From contig NZ_FOBS01000003.1 of NCBI RefSeq assembly GCF_900109885.1, forward strand, positions 150,802 to 214,801: 64,000 bases of DNA, given 5' to 3'. The translations under genes were made by a program, and so were the position numbers. Shown one piece after another: positions 28,129 to 36,902 of this stretch (positions are counted from its first letter, which is position 1; each line of letters opens with the position of its first letter). The notes beneath the pieces were generated by a model. It was not told the origin of the DNA and did no database searches. It was given only the letters and a program-made list of their open reading frames with translations. The stretch is from Syntrophus gentianae. GTDB lineage: Bacteria; Desulfobacterota; Syntrophia; Syntrophales; Syntrophaceae.

Positions 28129-28192
28129 CAGGAGCGGAAGGTTCTGAACGAGGCCTGGATAGATATTTATGAAGATCCGGATGGGATAAAAA

Positions 28193-29596
28193 ATGAAAGA
28201 AACGCGTATACTCGTTGTGGATGACGATACTTCCATGAGAATGGCCCTTTGCGAAACACTGGAAAGCTGCGGATACATTGTTGAGACCGCAGCCAATGGT
28301 TTCGAGGCCTTGACGAAGTTCAAGGGGGGCGCCTTCGAAGCGGTCATTACGGATATGAGAATGCCGGGAATGGGAGGCATGGAGGTCTTGAAGAACATTA
28401 AAAAGATCTCTCCCGAGAGCCCCGTGATCCTCATAACCGCTTATGGGACCGTAAACACTGCTGTTGAAGCGATGAAAGAAGGTGCGTCCGATTTCATCAT
28501 GAAGCCCTTTTCTCTCGAGGACATCGAGTTTGTCGTCAAAAACGTTCTGGCGACCCAGGGCGAGAAAGAAGAGAAGGAAAGCCGGCCGGAAAGAAAACCG
28601 TCCATTGCGGGTCGGGAAATAATTACCCGGGATGAGAAGATGCTGGGCATCTTCGAGTTTCTGAAAGCAGTGGCCAAGAGCCGATCCAGTGTTCTGATCC
28701 AGGGGGAAAGTGGAACAGGAAAGGAATTGTTCGCCCGTTTTCTCTATCGCCACAGCGACCGGAAACACATGCCCTTTGTGGCGATCAATTGCGCTGCCAT
28801 CCCGGAGAATCTCCTGGAAAGCGAAATGTTCGGCTATGAGAAAGGGGCCTTCACCGGGGCGATGCAACGGAAAATCGGGAAGTTTGAACTGGCGAACGGG
28901 GGAACGCTGCTTCTCGATGAGATCACTGAAATGAGCCCGCATCTGCAGGCGAAACTGCTTCGGGTGATTCAGGAGAAAGAAATCGATCGTGTGGGTGGGA
29001 AGATGCCCCTGGCTGTTGATGTGAGAATTATCGCCACGACCAATGCCGATATCCGGCAGGCGATTGAAGATAAAACCTTTCGGGAGGATCTTTATTACCG
29101 GCTCAATGTCATTCCGCTGAAAATCCCCCCCCTGCGGGAAAGGAAAGGCGACATTGAACTTCTGAGCCGGCATTTTCTGGAGAAATATGCCGATCTGAAC
29201 GATAAGCCCTTGCCGTCATTGGCCGACGTGACCTTGAAACGTCTGCAAGCATATGATTGGCCGGGCAATGTCCGGGAACTGGAAAATGTCGTTGAAAGGG
29301 CTGTGCTGATCTGCCCGGGGGATACGGTGCTGCCGGAACACCTATATCTGGAAGAGAACCCGTCCGAAGACTTATCCGCGGAAAAAATGTCCTGTTCCCC
29401 GCAAGAGGTTTTATCTGGAATTCCAGAACTCAATTTGTCTGGGGACAGAACGATCTGGCAGATGGAGAAGGAACTCATTTTCAGTACCCTGGACAAAGTC
29501 AAGGGAAACAAAACGAAGGCTGCGGAAATACTTGGAATCAGTGTCAGGACCATGCGAAACAAACTTCAGGAATATTCGTCGAAGGTCTCGGGATGA
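28193..29596 (+). CDS. sigma-54-dependent response regulator (FlrC/FleR/NtrC family)
   Basis: The 467-residue protein has a receiver domain with acidic pocket VVDDD and phosphoacceptor D54 in ITDMRMPG, an AAA+ domain with Walker A GESGTGKE, the sigma-54 contact loop GAFTGA and Walker B LLLDEITEM, and a Fis-type helix-turn-helix at the C terminus (GNKTKAAEILGISVRTMRNKL). It activates promoters of the -24/-12 class. A near-perfect sigma-54 site lies just downstream before flgB, so the flagellar operon is its likely target. It is adjacent to its probable kinase. Confidence 0.92.
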   Translation: MKETRILVVDDDTSMRMALCETLESCGYIVETAANGFEALTKFKGGAFEAVITDMRMPGMGGMEVLKNIKKISPESPVILITAYGTVNTAVEAMKEGASDFIMKPFSLEDIEFVVKNVLATQGEKEEKESRPERKPSIAGREIITRDEKMLGIFEFLKAVAKSRSSVLIQGESGTGKELFARFLYRHSDRKHMPFVAINCAAIPENLLESEMFGYEKGAFTGAMQRKIGKFELANGGTLLLDEITEMSPHLQAKLLRVIQEKEIDRVGGKMPLAVDVRIIATTNADIRQAIEDKTFREDLYYRLNVIPLKIPPLRERKGDIELLSRHFLEKYADLNDKPLPSLADVTLKRLQAYDWPGNVRELENVVERAVLICPGDTVLPEHLYLEENPSEDLSAEKMSCSPQEVLSGIPELNLSGDRTIWQMEKELIFSTLDKVKGNKTKAAEILGISVRTMRNKLQEYSSKVSG

Positions 29597-29622
29597 CTTC
29601 TCCTGGGCGCTGTCCTCTTAGA

Positions 29623-29638
29623 TGGTACACGCCTTGCT
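29623..29638 (+). promoter_or_regulatory. sigma-54 (-24/-12) promoter of the flgB operon
   Basis: The sequence TGGTACACGCCTTGCT matches the consensus TGGCAC-N5-TTGCW at every conserved position except one (T for C), with the correct GG-to-GC spacing. It ends 25 bp before the flgB ATG, after the stop of a sigma-54 activator gene. Seen directly; the regulatory link is inferred. Confidence 0.85.
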
Positions 29639-29662
29639 TGACTTGCCCGTAAGGGGAAAAAT

Positions 29663-30049
29663 ATGGAATTTTTGTTCAATAAGACCTTTGGAATGCTGTC
29701 CGGGATGCTTGGATACCGGTCCCAGAGAAACAAGGTGATCATGTCCAATATCGCCAATATGGACTCGCCGGATTACAAACCGAAGGATTATGTCTTTAAG
29801 AGTGATCTGGATAAGGCCATTGAAGACCAGAATAGTCTTGCTCTGGCGAAAACGGATAAAAAGCATCTGCCGGCCGTTCAGGACGAAATATCAGACAAGA
29901 ATTTCAAGGTTGTGGAGACCGGAGACAAGGTGAAGATGGATGAAGAGATGACCTCTCTGGCCGAAAATCACTTGATGTACAATCTATCGGTTGAAATGCT
30001 GGCGCGTAAGTTCAAAGGATTAAACACCGTATTGAAGGAGACGAAATAA
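29663..30049 (+). CDS. flgB: flagellar basal-body proximal rod protein FlgB
   Basis: The 128-residue protein has the rod-protein N terminus with the signature SNIANMDSPDYKPKDYVF, exported by the flagellar type III apparatus. C-terminal residues LMYNLSVEMLARKFKGL match the rod coiled-coil region. AAGGGG lies before the ATG. It is the first gene of a continuous flgB-flgC-fliE-fliF-fliG-fliH-fliI-fliJ-motE operon driven by a sigma-54 promoter. Confidence 0.94.
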   Translation: MEFLFNKTFGMLSGMLGYRSQRNKVIMSNIANMDSPDYKPKDYVFKSDLDKAIEDQNSLALAKTDKKHLPAVQDEISDKNFKVVETGDKVKMDEEMTSLAENHLMYNLSVEMLARKFKGLNTVLKETK

Positions 30050-30050
30050 T

Positions 30051-30482
30051 ATGGATTTTCTGACATCGTTCCGCATCTGCAGTTCCGGGTTTGCCGCTCA
30101 AAGGGCAAAAATGGATGTTATCTCCAGTAATCTGGCCAATGTCAGCACCACCAGCACGCCCGAGGGGGGGCCTTATAAAAGGAAAACAGCGGTTTTCTCG
30201 TCGGAAGATGTCAATAAAAAATTCAGTTTCGGCGACAAGCTCAGGGATGCCGTAAAGCAAGTCTCCCTGAAGGAAGTGGTTCAGGACAAGGAAAGTGCAA
30301 GGAAAGTCTACAATCCATCCCATCCCGATGCCGATGAACAGGGCAATGTCGCCATGCCCAACGTCAATGTCGTAACTGAAATGACGGATATGATCACGGC
30401 AAGCAGGGCCTATGAGGCTTGTGTAACGGCCTTTGACGCGACGAAGAACATGGCGCTCAAGACCCTGGATATCGGGAAGTAA
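30051..30482 (+). CDS. flgC: flagellar basal-body proximal rod protein FlgC
   Basis: The 143-residue protein has the N-terminal MDVISSNLANVSTTSTPEGG motif and the conserved C terminus PNVNVVTEMTDMITASRAYE of FlgC. It forms part of the proximal rod in the periplasm. The start is one base after the flgB stop, with GGAG in the end of flgB. Confidence 0.96.
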   Translation: MDFLTSFRICSSGFAAQRAKMDVISSNLANVSTTSTPEGGPYKRKTAVFSSEDVNKKFSFGDKLRDAVKQVSLKEVVQDKESARKVYNPSHPDADEQGNVAMPNVNVVTEMTDMITASRAYEACVTAFDATKNMALKTLDIGK

Positions 30483-30501
30483 GGGCATATGAGGTGAAGC
30501 A

Positions 30502-30807
30502 ATGAACGATTTAACAATCCAGGGCAAGTTAACGCCGCCCTCAACTCTTTCAGAGACGAAGACCGGCGGGGGAAAAAGCGAAGGGACATCTTCTTTCAGC
30601 GATGTCCTCAAGAATACCATAAATGATATCAATAAACTGCAGAATGACGCCGATTCAGCGATATCCAAGGTGCAGGTTCATGATACGGGCAGCATCCATG
30701 AAGCCATGATCGCTCTGGAAAAGGCGAGTATCTCTTTCCAGACCATGATGCAGGTCAGAAATAAAATCATCGATGCCTATCAGGAAGTCATGAGGATGCA
30801 GGTGTGA
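30502..30807 (+). CDS. fliE: flagellar hook-basal body protein FliE
   Basis: The 101-residue protein joins the MS ring to the rod. It has a variable N terminus and the typical C-terminal helix pair with SIHEAMIALEKASISFQTMM and QVRNKIIDAYQEVMRMQV. The ribosome binding site is GAGGTGA. Genome position between flgC and fliF is the usual one. Confidence 0.94.
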   Translation: MNDLTIQGKLTPPSTLSETKTGGGKSEGTSSFSDVLKNTINDINKLQNDADSAISKVQVHDTGSIHEAMIALEKASISFQTMMQVRNKIIDAYQEVMRMQV

Positions 30808-30854
30808 GCTTTGTCATATTTCCTTGGAATATTAAAGGGTAAGCGTTTTTAGGC

Positions 30855-32384
30855 ATGAAACCTTTTTTACAGTTTTTTGAAAAAATCCGGCAAAGTTTTA
30901 TGGAACTGACGCCGGCGAGGAAATTGTCCATCCTCATTGCGGCAGGGGTTACGTTGTCCGTTCTGGCGGCGATGGTGTATCTGGCAAACCGCACCGAATA
31001 TAAAGTTCTCTTTTCCCAGTTGTCCAGTGAAGACGCCTCAGCGATTGTAACGAAACTCAAGGAGAAAAAACTTCCCTATGAAGTAACCTCATCGGGAAAC
31101 ACAATTCTTGTGCCCGCTGAAAAAGTGTCCGAGCTTCGCCTGGAACTGGCGGGTTCGGGTCTGCCTCAGGGCGGCGGGGTAGGCTTTGAGATTTTTGATC
31201 AGAAAACCCTTGGTGTTACGGAATTCGAACAGCAAATGAATTATCGGCGCGCTCTTCAAGGCGAATTGGCACGGACGATCAAGGGATTGGAGGAAATAGA
31301 ATCCAGCCGCGTCCATATTGCCCTGCCGAAAGAATCCCTCTTTGTCAGTGAAGAAAAAAAGCCGACCGCTTCCGTCACCCTCAAGCTGAAGCAGGGCCGT
31401 TCCTTGAGCGCGTCGCAGATCGAAGGAATCGCCCATCTGGTGGCGAGTAGCGTTGAAGGACTGAATGCCGATGACGTCATTATTGTCGATAATAAAGGCA
31501 GTATCTTATCCAAGTTAAAAGGTGAAGCAGGGCTTTCCGGATTGTCCAGTTCACAGGTTGAATTCCAGCGCAATCTCGAAAAAGACACGGCTGCTCGAAT
31601 TCAGTCCCTTCTGGAAAATGTTGTCGGGCAGGGCAAGGCCGTGGTTCGAGTGGCAGCGGATCTCGATTTCCGCGTAGCTGAAAAAACGGAAGAGTCCTAT
31701 GATCCCGAGTCCCCGGTGGTGAGGAGCACTCAGAAACAATCCGAAAAAGCGGCCAATTCCGGAGCGGCCAACTCAAGCGCCGGTCAGGAAAGGCTGGATG
31801 AAATCATCAATTACGAAATCAATAAAACCGTCACGAAAACCGTCATGCCTACCGGTGAGATTAAAAAGCTGTCCATCGCTGTTCTCGTCGACGGTGTTTA
31901 TACCAAAGATAAAAAAGGCGTAGAAAGTTATTCGCCAAGAGACAAAAAGGAAATTGAATCCATTGAACAACTCGTTCGAACCTCTGCAGGATTCAGCGCG
32001 TCTCGCGGAGATCAGGTCGCGGTGACCAATATGCCGTTCAAAAAAGTGGATTCGGAGGATGCCGAAAGCGGAACGGCCTGGATTGGAAATGGCCTGGAAC
32101 GATATTCCTCTCTGATTAAATATCTGCTCCTTTTTGTTGTGGTGGTTCTTGCCTTCTTCTTCGTCATTCGTCCCCTCATTCGGGGAATAGCCGGACAGAT
32201 GTCTGAAAAGGCCATCGGGAATGAGGCGCTTCCAGTAGATGTTATTGAATTGAAGGGGAATTCTTCCGCTCTGGCTTTGATGCCCGTTCCGGAGAAAGAG
32301 TTATCGGAGGTGGAGTTGGCAAGAAAACTGGCGATGGAGGATTCCAAGGCTTTTGCTGAACTGTTGCGTAACTGGTTGAAATGA
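30855..32384 (+). CDS. fliF: flagellar MS-ring protein FliF
   Basis: The 509-residue protein forms the inner-membrane MS ring. An N-terminal helix (LSILIAAGVTLSVLAAMVYL) precedes the YscJ/FliF-like ring-building motifs (VGFEIFDQKTLGVTEFEQQ, RALQGELARTIKGLEEI), a large periplasmic part, a second helix near residue 425 (YLLLFVVVVLAFFFVIRPL) and a C-terminal tail (ELARKLAMEDSKAFAELLRNWL) that binds FliG. No anomalies seen. Confidence 0.96.
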   Translation: MKPFLQFFEKIRQSFMELTPARKLSILIAAGVTLSVLAAMVYLANRTEYKVLFSQLSSEDASAIVTKLKEKKLPYEVTSSGNTILVPAEKVSELRLELAGSGLPQGGGVGFEIFDQKTLGVTEFEQQMNYRRALQGELARTIKGLEEIESSRVHIALPKESLFVSEEKKPTASVTLKLKQGRSLSASQIEGIAHLVASSVEGLNADDVIIVDNKGSILSKLKGEAGLSGLSSSQVEFQRNLEKDTAARIQSLLENVVGQGKAVVRVAADLDFRVAEKTEESYDPESPVVRSTQKQSEKAANSGAANSSAGQERLDEIINYEINKTVTKTVMPTGEIKKLSIAVLVDGVYTKDKKGVESYSPRDKKEIESIEQLVRTSAGFSASRGDQVAVTNMPFKKVDSEDAESGTAWIGNGLERYSSLIKYLLLFVVVVLAFFFVIRPLIRGIAGQMSEKAIGNEALPVDVIELKGNSSALALMPVPEKELSEVELARKLAMEDSKAFAELLRNWLK

Positions 32385-32457
32385 GAAGCGAGCAACGTCA
32401 ATTAAAGAAAGTGGAGGCAAAAGGACGTCGTTAAATCGATTGTCTGAACGGTGAGTA

Positions 32458-33462
32458 ATGGGAAATTTATCGAATGAAGAAAAGGCTGCCATCCTGGTGT
32501 TGTCCTTGGAGGAGGAAGCCGCCGCCGAGGTGATGAAACACCTGAAAGCCTCAGAAATAAAGCGTCTTGGAAAACACATGAGCCGGGTCAGTACGATTTC
32601 ATCGGAGATGATCACTGCCATTTCCAGGGAATTTTTTTCCCTTGCCAAAGAGAAGGGGCGACTCATTTCCGTGAGAGAAGACTTTACCAAGAATATTGTC
32701 TTGAAAGCGGTTGGTGAAGCCGAAGCTGAGAATATCCTGAGTGAAGTTTCAAGTATCCGGACCGATGACAACCCGATTACGGAAAAGCTCCGGGACGTAG
32801 ACCCGAAGGTCCTGATGGATTTTACAAGATCCGAGCACCCTCAGACGATTGCCTTGATCCTTGCCCATTTAAAACCTGAAAAAGCAGCGCAGATTCTGGA
32901 AAATTTCACACCCGAAATGCAATTTGAGATTACCCGCCGAATGGCTACCTTAAAAAGTGTCCCCCAGGAGTACATCGATGAAGTGGCGAAAACCCTGGAA
33001 AAAGAGATTGTCACCGGTGCAACAACCAGTCAGGATATCGGAGGCGTCCGTGTGATGGCCGATATCCTGAACAAGATGAACCGGGCCAGTGAAAATGCCA
33101 TCATGACGGCCCTGGAGGATACGGATCCGGAGCTGGCAGCCGGCATACGCAACTTGATGCTTACCTTTGACGATATTCTTCAACTGGACGATCGAGGATT
33201 GCAGGAGATCCTCAGAGAAGTCAGCAGTGAAGATATAGGTAAAGCCTTGAAACTGGTGGATGAAGGATTGAGAGAAAAGGTTTTCCGCAATATGTCCAAG
33301 AGAGGGGCTGAGATGCTGAAGGAAGAACTCGATATCATGCCTCCCATCAAGGTCTCTGAGGCAGAGGTGAGCCAGAGGGCGGTTATTGAAATAGCGAAGA
33401 AGATGGAGGCGGAAGGCCGTATTGTCCTTTCAAGGGGCGATGCGGAGGATGAGTATGTATAG
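32458..33462 (+). CDS. fliG: flagellar motor switch protein FliG
   Basis: The 334-residue rotor protein contains three armadillo-like parts: an N-terminal domain that binds FliF (LSNEEKAAILVLSLEEE), the middle domain with the EHPQTIALILAHL motif and the C-terminal torque domain with the charged helix LDDRGLQEILREVSSEDIGKA. GGTGAG precedes the ATG. It overlaps the start of fliH by 8 bp. Confidence 0.97.
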   Translation: MGNLSNEEKAAILVLSLEEEAAAEVMKHLKASEIKRLGKHMSRVSTISSEMITAISREFFSLAKEKGRLISVREDFTKNIVLKAVGEAEAENILSEVSSIRTDDNPITEKLRDVDPKVLMDFTRSEHPQTIALILAHLKPEKAAQILENFTPEMQFEITRRMATLKSVPQEYIDEVAKTLEKEIVTGATTSQDIGGVRVMADILNKMNRASENAIMTALEDTDPELAAGIRNLMLTFDDILQLDDRGLQEILREVSSEDIGKALKLVDEGLREKVFRNMSKRGAEMLKEELDIMPPIKVSEAEVSQRAVIEIAKKMEAEGRIVLSRGDAEDEYV

Positions 33463-34144
33463 GCCGAGCAGGGTCATAAAGTCGCAGGACGTTTCTTTTG
33501 TTTCTGAGGCGTCTGGCATGACGAGGGATTTTATCCCCCTGAATTTGAAGGAGAAGGGGGAGGGAACGAAGGGCCCTTCTGAAGAAAGAAAAAAGCAAAA
33601 AGAAATTGAAAGAATCCTTCAGCAGACGGAGCGGAAGATTGCAGAGGTTCAAAAGAGCGCCTATGAGGAGGGATTTTCCGCGGGAGTCAAGGAGGGTTCC
33701 GAAACGCAGCGAAATGAAATGCTGACGGTCGTGAATACGCTGCATGCCCTTACGGAAGAGATCCGCATCTTCAAGGAAAAAACACTCGAAGCATCGGAAA
33801 AACAGGTGCTGGATCTCTGTTTTTCGATTGCTGAAATGGTTGTTCATAAGGAAATATCAACGGACCAAAGCGTGATTCTCGGTGTCTTAAAGGAGGCCTT
33901 TCGCAATATCGTCGAAAGGGAAAATATAAAAGTTCGGTTAAATCCCGTTGATTTTCAATATATGGTAGAAATTAAAAGTGATTTCATAAACAGCATGGAT
34001 GGCGTCAGGAATGTCTTCTTTGAAGAGGATGGAAGCATTTCACGAGGCGGAGCGGTGATTGAGACTGATTCCGGTGAAGTGGACGCCCGCATTTCTGAGC
34101 AACTTCATGAAATAAAGTCCGGAATTATGAATCTCGCCTCATAG
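33455..34144 (+). CDS. fliH: flagellar assembly protein FliH
   Basis: The protein (229 aa from the chosen start) is the regulator of the FliI export ATPase. It has a basic N terminus, a coiled coil with GxxxG-like spacing (YEEGFSAGVKEGSETQ) and the C-terminal domain with VLKEAFRNI and LNPVDFQYM. I chose the ATG six bases after GGAGG; two earlier ATGs lie deeper within fliG. Position between fliG and fliI supports the call where the sequence is poorly conserved. Confidence 0.9.
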   Translation: MYRPSRVIKSQDVSFVSEASGMTRDFIPLNLKEKGEGTKGPSEERKKQKEIERILQQTERKIAEVQKSAYEEGFSAGVKEGSETQRNEMLTVVNTLHALTEEIRIFKEKTLEASEKQVLDLCFSIAEMVVHKEISTDQSVILGVLKEAFRNIVERENIKVRLNPVDFQYMVEIKSDFINSMDGVRNVFFEEDGSISRGGAVIETDSGEVDARISEQLHEIKSGIMNLAS

Positions 34145-34176
34145 CAATATCCTCGTCCCCTTGGAATGTTTGAAAA

Positions 34177-35544
34177 ATGCTGCCTGACCTTCCTCACATG
34201 ACCCCTAAAAATTTTGGCCTGGATTTTTCCAGATACCAGCGCGCCCTGAATCGGATTTCACCGATCAAAGTTTATGGCAAGGTCAGTGAAATTGTTGGTC
34301 TTGTTGTTGAAGGTCACGGGCCGGCGGCTTCTATTGGGGAACTGTGTGCCCTCCTCCCGCCGGGTCAAAAGCCGGTCATTGCCGAGGTGGTTGGATTTAA
34401 GAAGGGCAAGGTGATTCTGATGCCCCTGGAAAACATCCAGGGATTAGGACCGGGATGCACCATCAAGTCCTTAAGCAGAAAAGCCGCCGTGAAAGTCGGG
34501 GACAGTCTGCTGGGCAGGGTGATCGATGGATCGGGAAACCCCATCGACAACAAGGGACCCATTGAGACTGAAGAAGAGTACCCGCTGTATGCAGAGCCCA
34601 TCAATCCTCTTTTGCGGGGGCGAATTTCCGAGCCCATCGATTTTGGCGTGAAGGTTCTCAACGGGATGTTCAGTTGCGGCCAAGGGCAGCGCATGGGGAT
34701 TTTTGCCGGATCGGGCGTCGGTAAAAGCGTCCTGATGGGAATGATCGCCCGCAATACGAACGCGGATATCAATGTCATCGGCCTGATCGGCGAGCGGGGT
34801 CGGGAGGTTCGGGAATTCCTGGAAAAAAATCTGGGGAAAGAGGGGCTTGCCCGGTCCGTTGTGGTGGTTGCGGCATCGGATATGCACCCGCTTATTCGCA
34901 TGCGGGCGGCCTATGTGGCAACGACGATTTCGGAGTACTTCCGGGATCAGGGCAAGAATGTCCTGCTGATGGTGGATTCCTTGACACGATTCGCCATGGC
35001 TCAGCGGGAAATAGGCCTGTCCGTGGGAGAGCCTCCCACCACGAAAGGATATACGCCCTCCGTTTTCAGCCTGCTGCCCAAACTCCTGGAGAGGGCGGGA
35101 AAGGTTGAAGATCGGGGCAGCATTACCGGGTTGTACACCATTCTTGTTGAAGGCGATGACTTCAATGAACCGATTTCCGATTCCGCAAGATCGATCCTGG
35201 ACGGGCACATCTATCTCTCCCGCGATCTTGCCAGCAAGAGCCATTATCCCTGTGTCGATGTCCTGAACAGCAAGAGCAGGGTGATGATCGACATCGTCAG
35301 TGAGAAACACAAAAAAATGGCAAGTCGGATTCTGAACATTCTTGCGACGCATAAAAAAGCGGAGGAATTGATCAATATCGGCGCCTATGTTCATGGAAGC
35401 AATGCGGAGATTGATTATGCCATCCGGATGATCCATCCGGTCAATGCGTTCCTGAAGCAGGATATTCATGAACGATTTGATTTTGAACAAACCATCGGGA
35501 TGATGGAAACGCTCTTCTCAAAGGAAGAAGAAAATCATGTTTAA
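34177..35544 (+). CDS. fliI: flagellum-specific export ATPase FliI
   Basis: The 455-residue protein is the F1-like ATPase of the flagellar type III export apparatus. It has Walker A AGSGVGKS, the arginine-containing ERGREVREFLE segment, Walker B LLMVDSLTRFAMAQREIGL and the export-ATPase signature SVFSLLPKLLERAG. The Shine-Dalgarno before the ATG is poor; an in-frame stop lies just upstream, so the start cannot be much earlier. It overlaps fliJ by 8 bp. Confidence 0.97.
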   Translation: MLPDLPHMTPKNFGLDFSRYQRALNRISPIKVYGKVSEIVGLVVEGHGPAASIGELCALLPPGQKPVIAEVVGFKKGKVILMPLENIQGLGPGCTIKSLSRKAAVKVGDSLLGRVIDGSGNPIDNKGPIETEEEYPLYAEPINPLLRGRISEPIDFGVKVLNGMFSCGQGQRMGIFAGSGVGKSVLMGMIARNTNADINVIGLIGERGREVREFLEKNLGKEGLARSVVVVAASDMHPLIRMRAAYVATTISEYFRDQGKNVLLMVDSLTRFAMAQREIGLSVGEPPTTKGYTPSVFSLLPKLLERAGKVEDRGSITGLYTILVEGDDFNEPISDSARSILDGHIYLSRDLASKSHYPCVDVLNSKSRVMIDIVSEKHKKMASRILNILATHKKAEELINIGAYVHGSNAEIDYAIRMIHPVNAFLKQDIHERFDFEQTIGMMETLFSKEEENHV

Positions 35545-35977
35545 ATTTCGCTTGCAGGCGGTTTTGGAATATCGAACAATCCTTGAAGAGAGGATGCTGC
35601 TCCGCTTTTCGGAAGCAACGCGGCGGTTGGACGAGGAAAAAAACCGGCTGGGACTGTTGATAAAGGAAAGATTCAATCTGGTCGCCGCCCTGAAGAACCT
35701 GCAGGAAAACGCGACGCCTGTGGAAAAAATTGTGATGCTGGTCCGGTATATCGAAGCCTTGCAGGAAAAGGAAAATCTTCAAAGGGACATCATCTTGGAG
35801 ATAGCGGCGGAAGTGGAGGAAAAGCGCAAAGATCTTCTGGAATCTGTTCAAAAAAGAAAAATGATTGAGAAGTTGAAAGACAAGAATCTGGAGGATTATC
35901 AGCGGTCCTTGGCCGACTATGATCGCAAAGTCATGGATGAAATGGGAATAACCCGATTTGGGGGAGTCAAGTCATGA
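35537..35977 (+). CDS. fliJ: flagellar export protein FliJ
   Basis: The 146-residue protein is almost wholly coiled coil, beginning FKFRLQAVLEYRTILEERM as FliJ proteins do. It acts with FliI and FliH at the export gate. It overlaps fliI by 8 bp and the next gene by 4 bp (ATGA), so all three are translationally coupled. Confidence 0.9.
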   Translation: MFKFRLQAVLEYRTILEERMLLRFSEATRRLDEEKNRLGLLIKERFNLVAALKNLQENATPVEKIVMLVRYIEALQEKENLQRDIILEIAAEVEEKRKDLLESVQKRKMIEKLKDKNLEDYQRSLADYDRKVMDEMGITRFGGVKS

Positions 35978-36588
35978 AAAAGGCCCTTTATATCTTTCAA
36001 GCCTTTATCGTCATTATTTTCCTGGTCAAGATTGCAACCGTCTGCGGTTTACTGAAGTTCCTGGATATTCCCCAACATTCTCTGTTTTCCGAGAGTCGTG
36101 CCCTGGCGGAACCAACACGGCAGGGAGCCTCGGGCGCAGTTGTCAAAGATGTTTTGGACGATGAGCTGACCCAGTCGAGGAATTTATATACCGCTTTACA
36201 GGACAGGCAAAAGGATCTTGATAACAGGGAAAGTTCCCTCAAGACAGAAGAGTCAAGACTGCTGTCGCTGAAAAAAGAGATTACCGAAAAAATAGATGCC
36301 CTCCTCGGCCTTGAACAGAGACTCAATTCCACGCTTTCGGCCAATAAGGAAGCCGAGGCCAAGCGATTCAAAGACCTGGCCAAAGTATATGAAGCCGCAC
36401 CTCCGGCGAGAGCGGGCGCCATGCTGGAGAAACTGGATGTCAAAACGGCGGCAGGAATCACCATGCACATGAAGCGTGACAAGGCAGGCGCCATCTGGGG
36501 CTTCCTGAATCCGCAGAAAGGTGTTGAGATAACCAGAGAAATCACCATGGCCACTTCGAAGGCTCCGGAAAAATCTGTCGGAGAATGA
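35974..36588 (+). CDS. motE: MotE-like periplasmic flagellar chaperone
   Basis: The 204-residue protein has one N-terminal membrane helix (FQAFIVIIFLVKIATVCGLL), a long coiled coil (about residues 60-120) and a C-terminal MgtE_N-like helical domain (KDLAKVYEAAPPARAGAMLEKLDVKTAAGI). This architecture matches MotE, the chaperone of the stator protein MotC, commonly encoded directly after fliJ. It ends the visible flagellar operon; fliK, flgD and hook genes are not in the window. The name rests on architecture and position. Confidence 0.8.
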   Translation: MKKALYIFQAFIVIIFLVKIATVCGLLKFLDIPQHSLFSESRALAEPTRQGASGAVVKDVLDDELTQSRNLYTALQDRQKDLDNRESSLKTEESRLLSLKKEITEKIDALLGLEQRLNSTLSANKEAEAKRFKDLAKVYEAAPPARAGAMLEKLDVKTAAGITMHMKRDKAGAIWGFLNPQKGVEITREITMATSKAPEKSVGE

Positions 36589-36829
36589 TGCTTGCGTCAG
36601 CGGCCGGATGGCAACCTGGGGAACCGCGTTCTGATTCTGATACCCCGGGCCGTATTTGCTGTTCCAATTCCAAATTCAGGTGGACTACGCCCAAAATCCA
36701 CTCTTTTCTGAAAATCAACAAAACCGCCTCCCTTTCTGCCTTGTCCTGAGATTCATTCATATCCATTGACATCTTTTACGGCCAGCCCCAAAAACCCATG
36801 GTCGGCTTTCTGATCAGGTCTGGCCGGTC
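36589..36829. other. intergenic region after flagellar operon
   Basis: The stretch between motE and the racemase promoter holds no supported gene. A minus-strand frame of 76 codons lacks a ribosome binding site and resembles nothing. No strong terminator hairpin was identified. Confidence 0.4.
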
Positions 36830-36857
36830 TTGACATTTAGGGGCGGTTTGATATTAT
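36830..36857 (+). promoter_or_regulatory. sigma-70 promoter of the racemase-ligase pair
   Basis: TTGACA (36830-36835) is followed after 16 bases by TATTAT (36852-36857), 45 bp before the racemase ATG. This is a strong match to the housekeeping consensus and indicates constitutive expression, independent of the flagellar sigma-54 operon. Confidence 0.8.
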
Positions 36858-36902
36858 CCTGCGACTTTAATCCATTTTACAGAAAGTATCCTATTTGAGG
36901 TC

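Noticed and set aside
36542..36772. 76-codon minus-strand frame between motE and alr
   Set aside because: Overlaps motE antisense and lacks a start signal; resembles no family.
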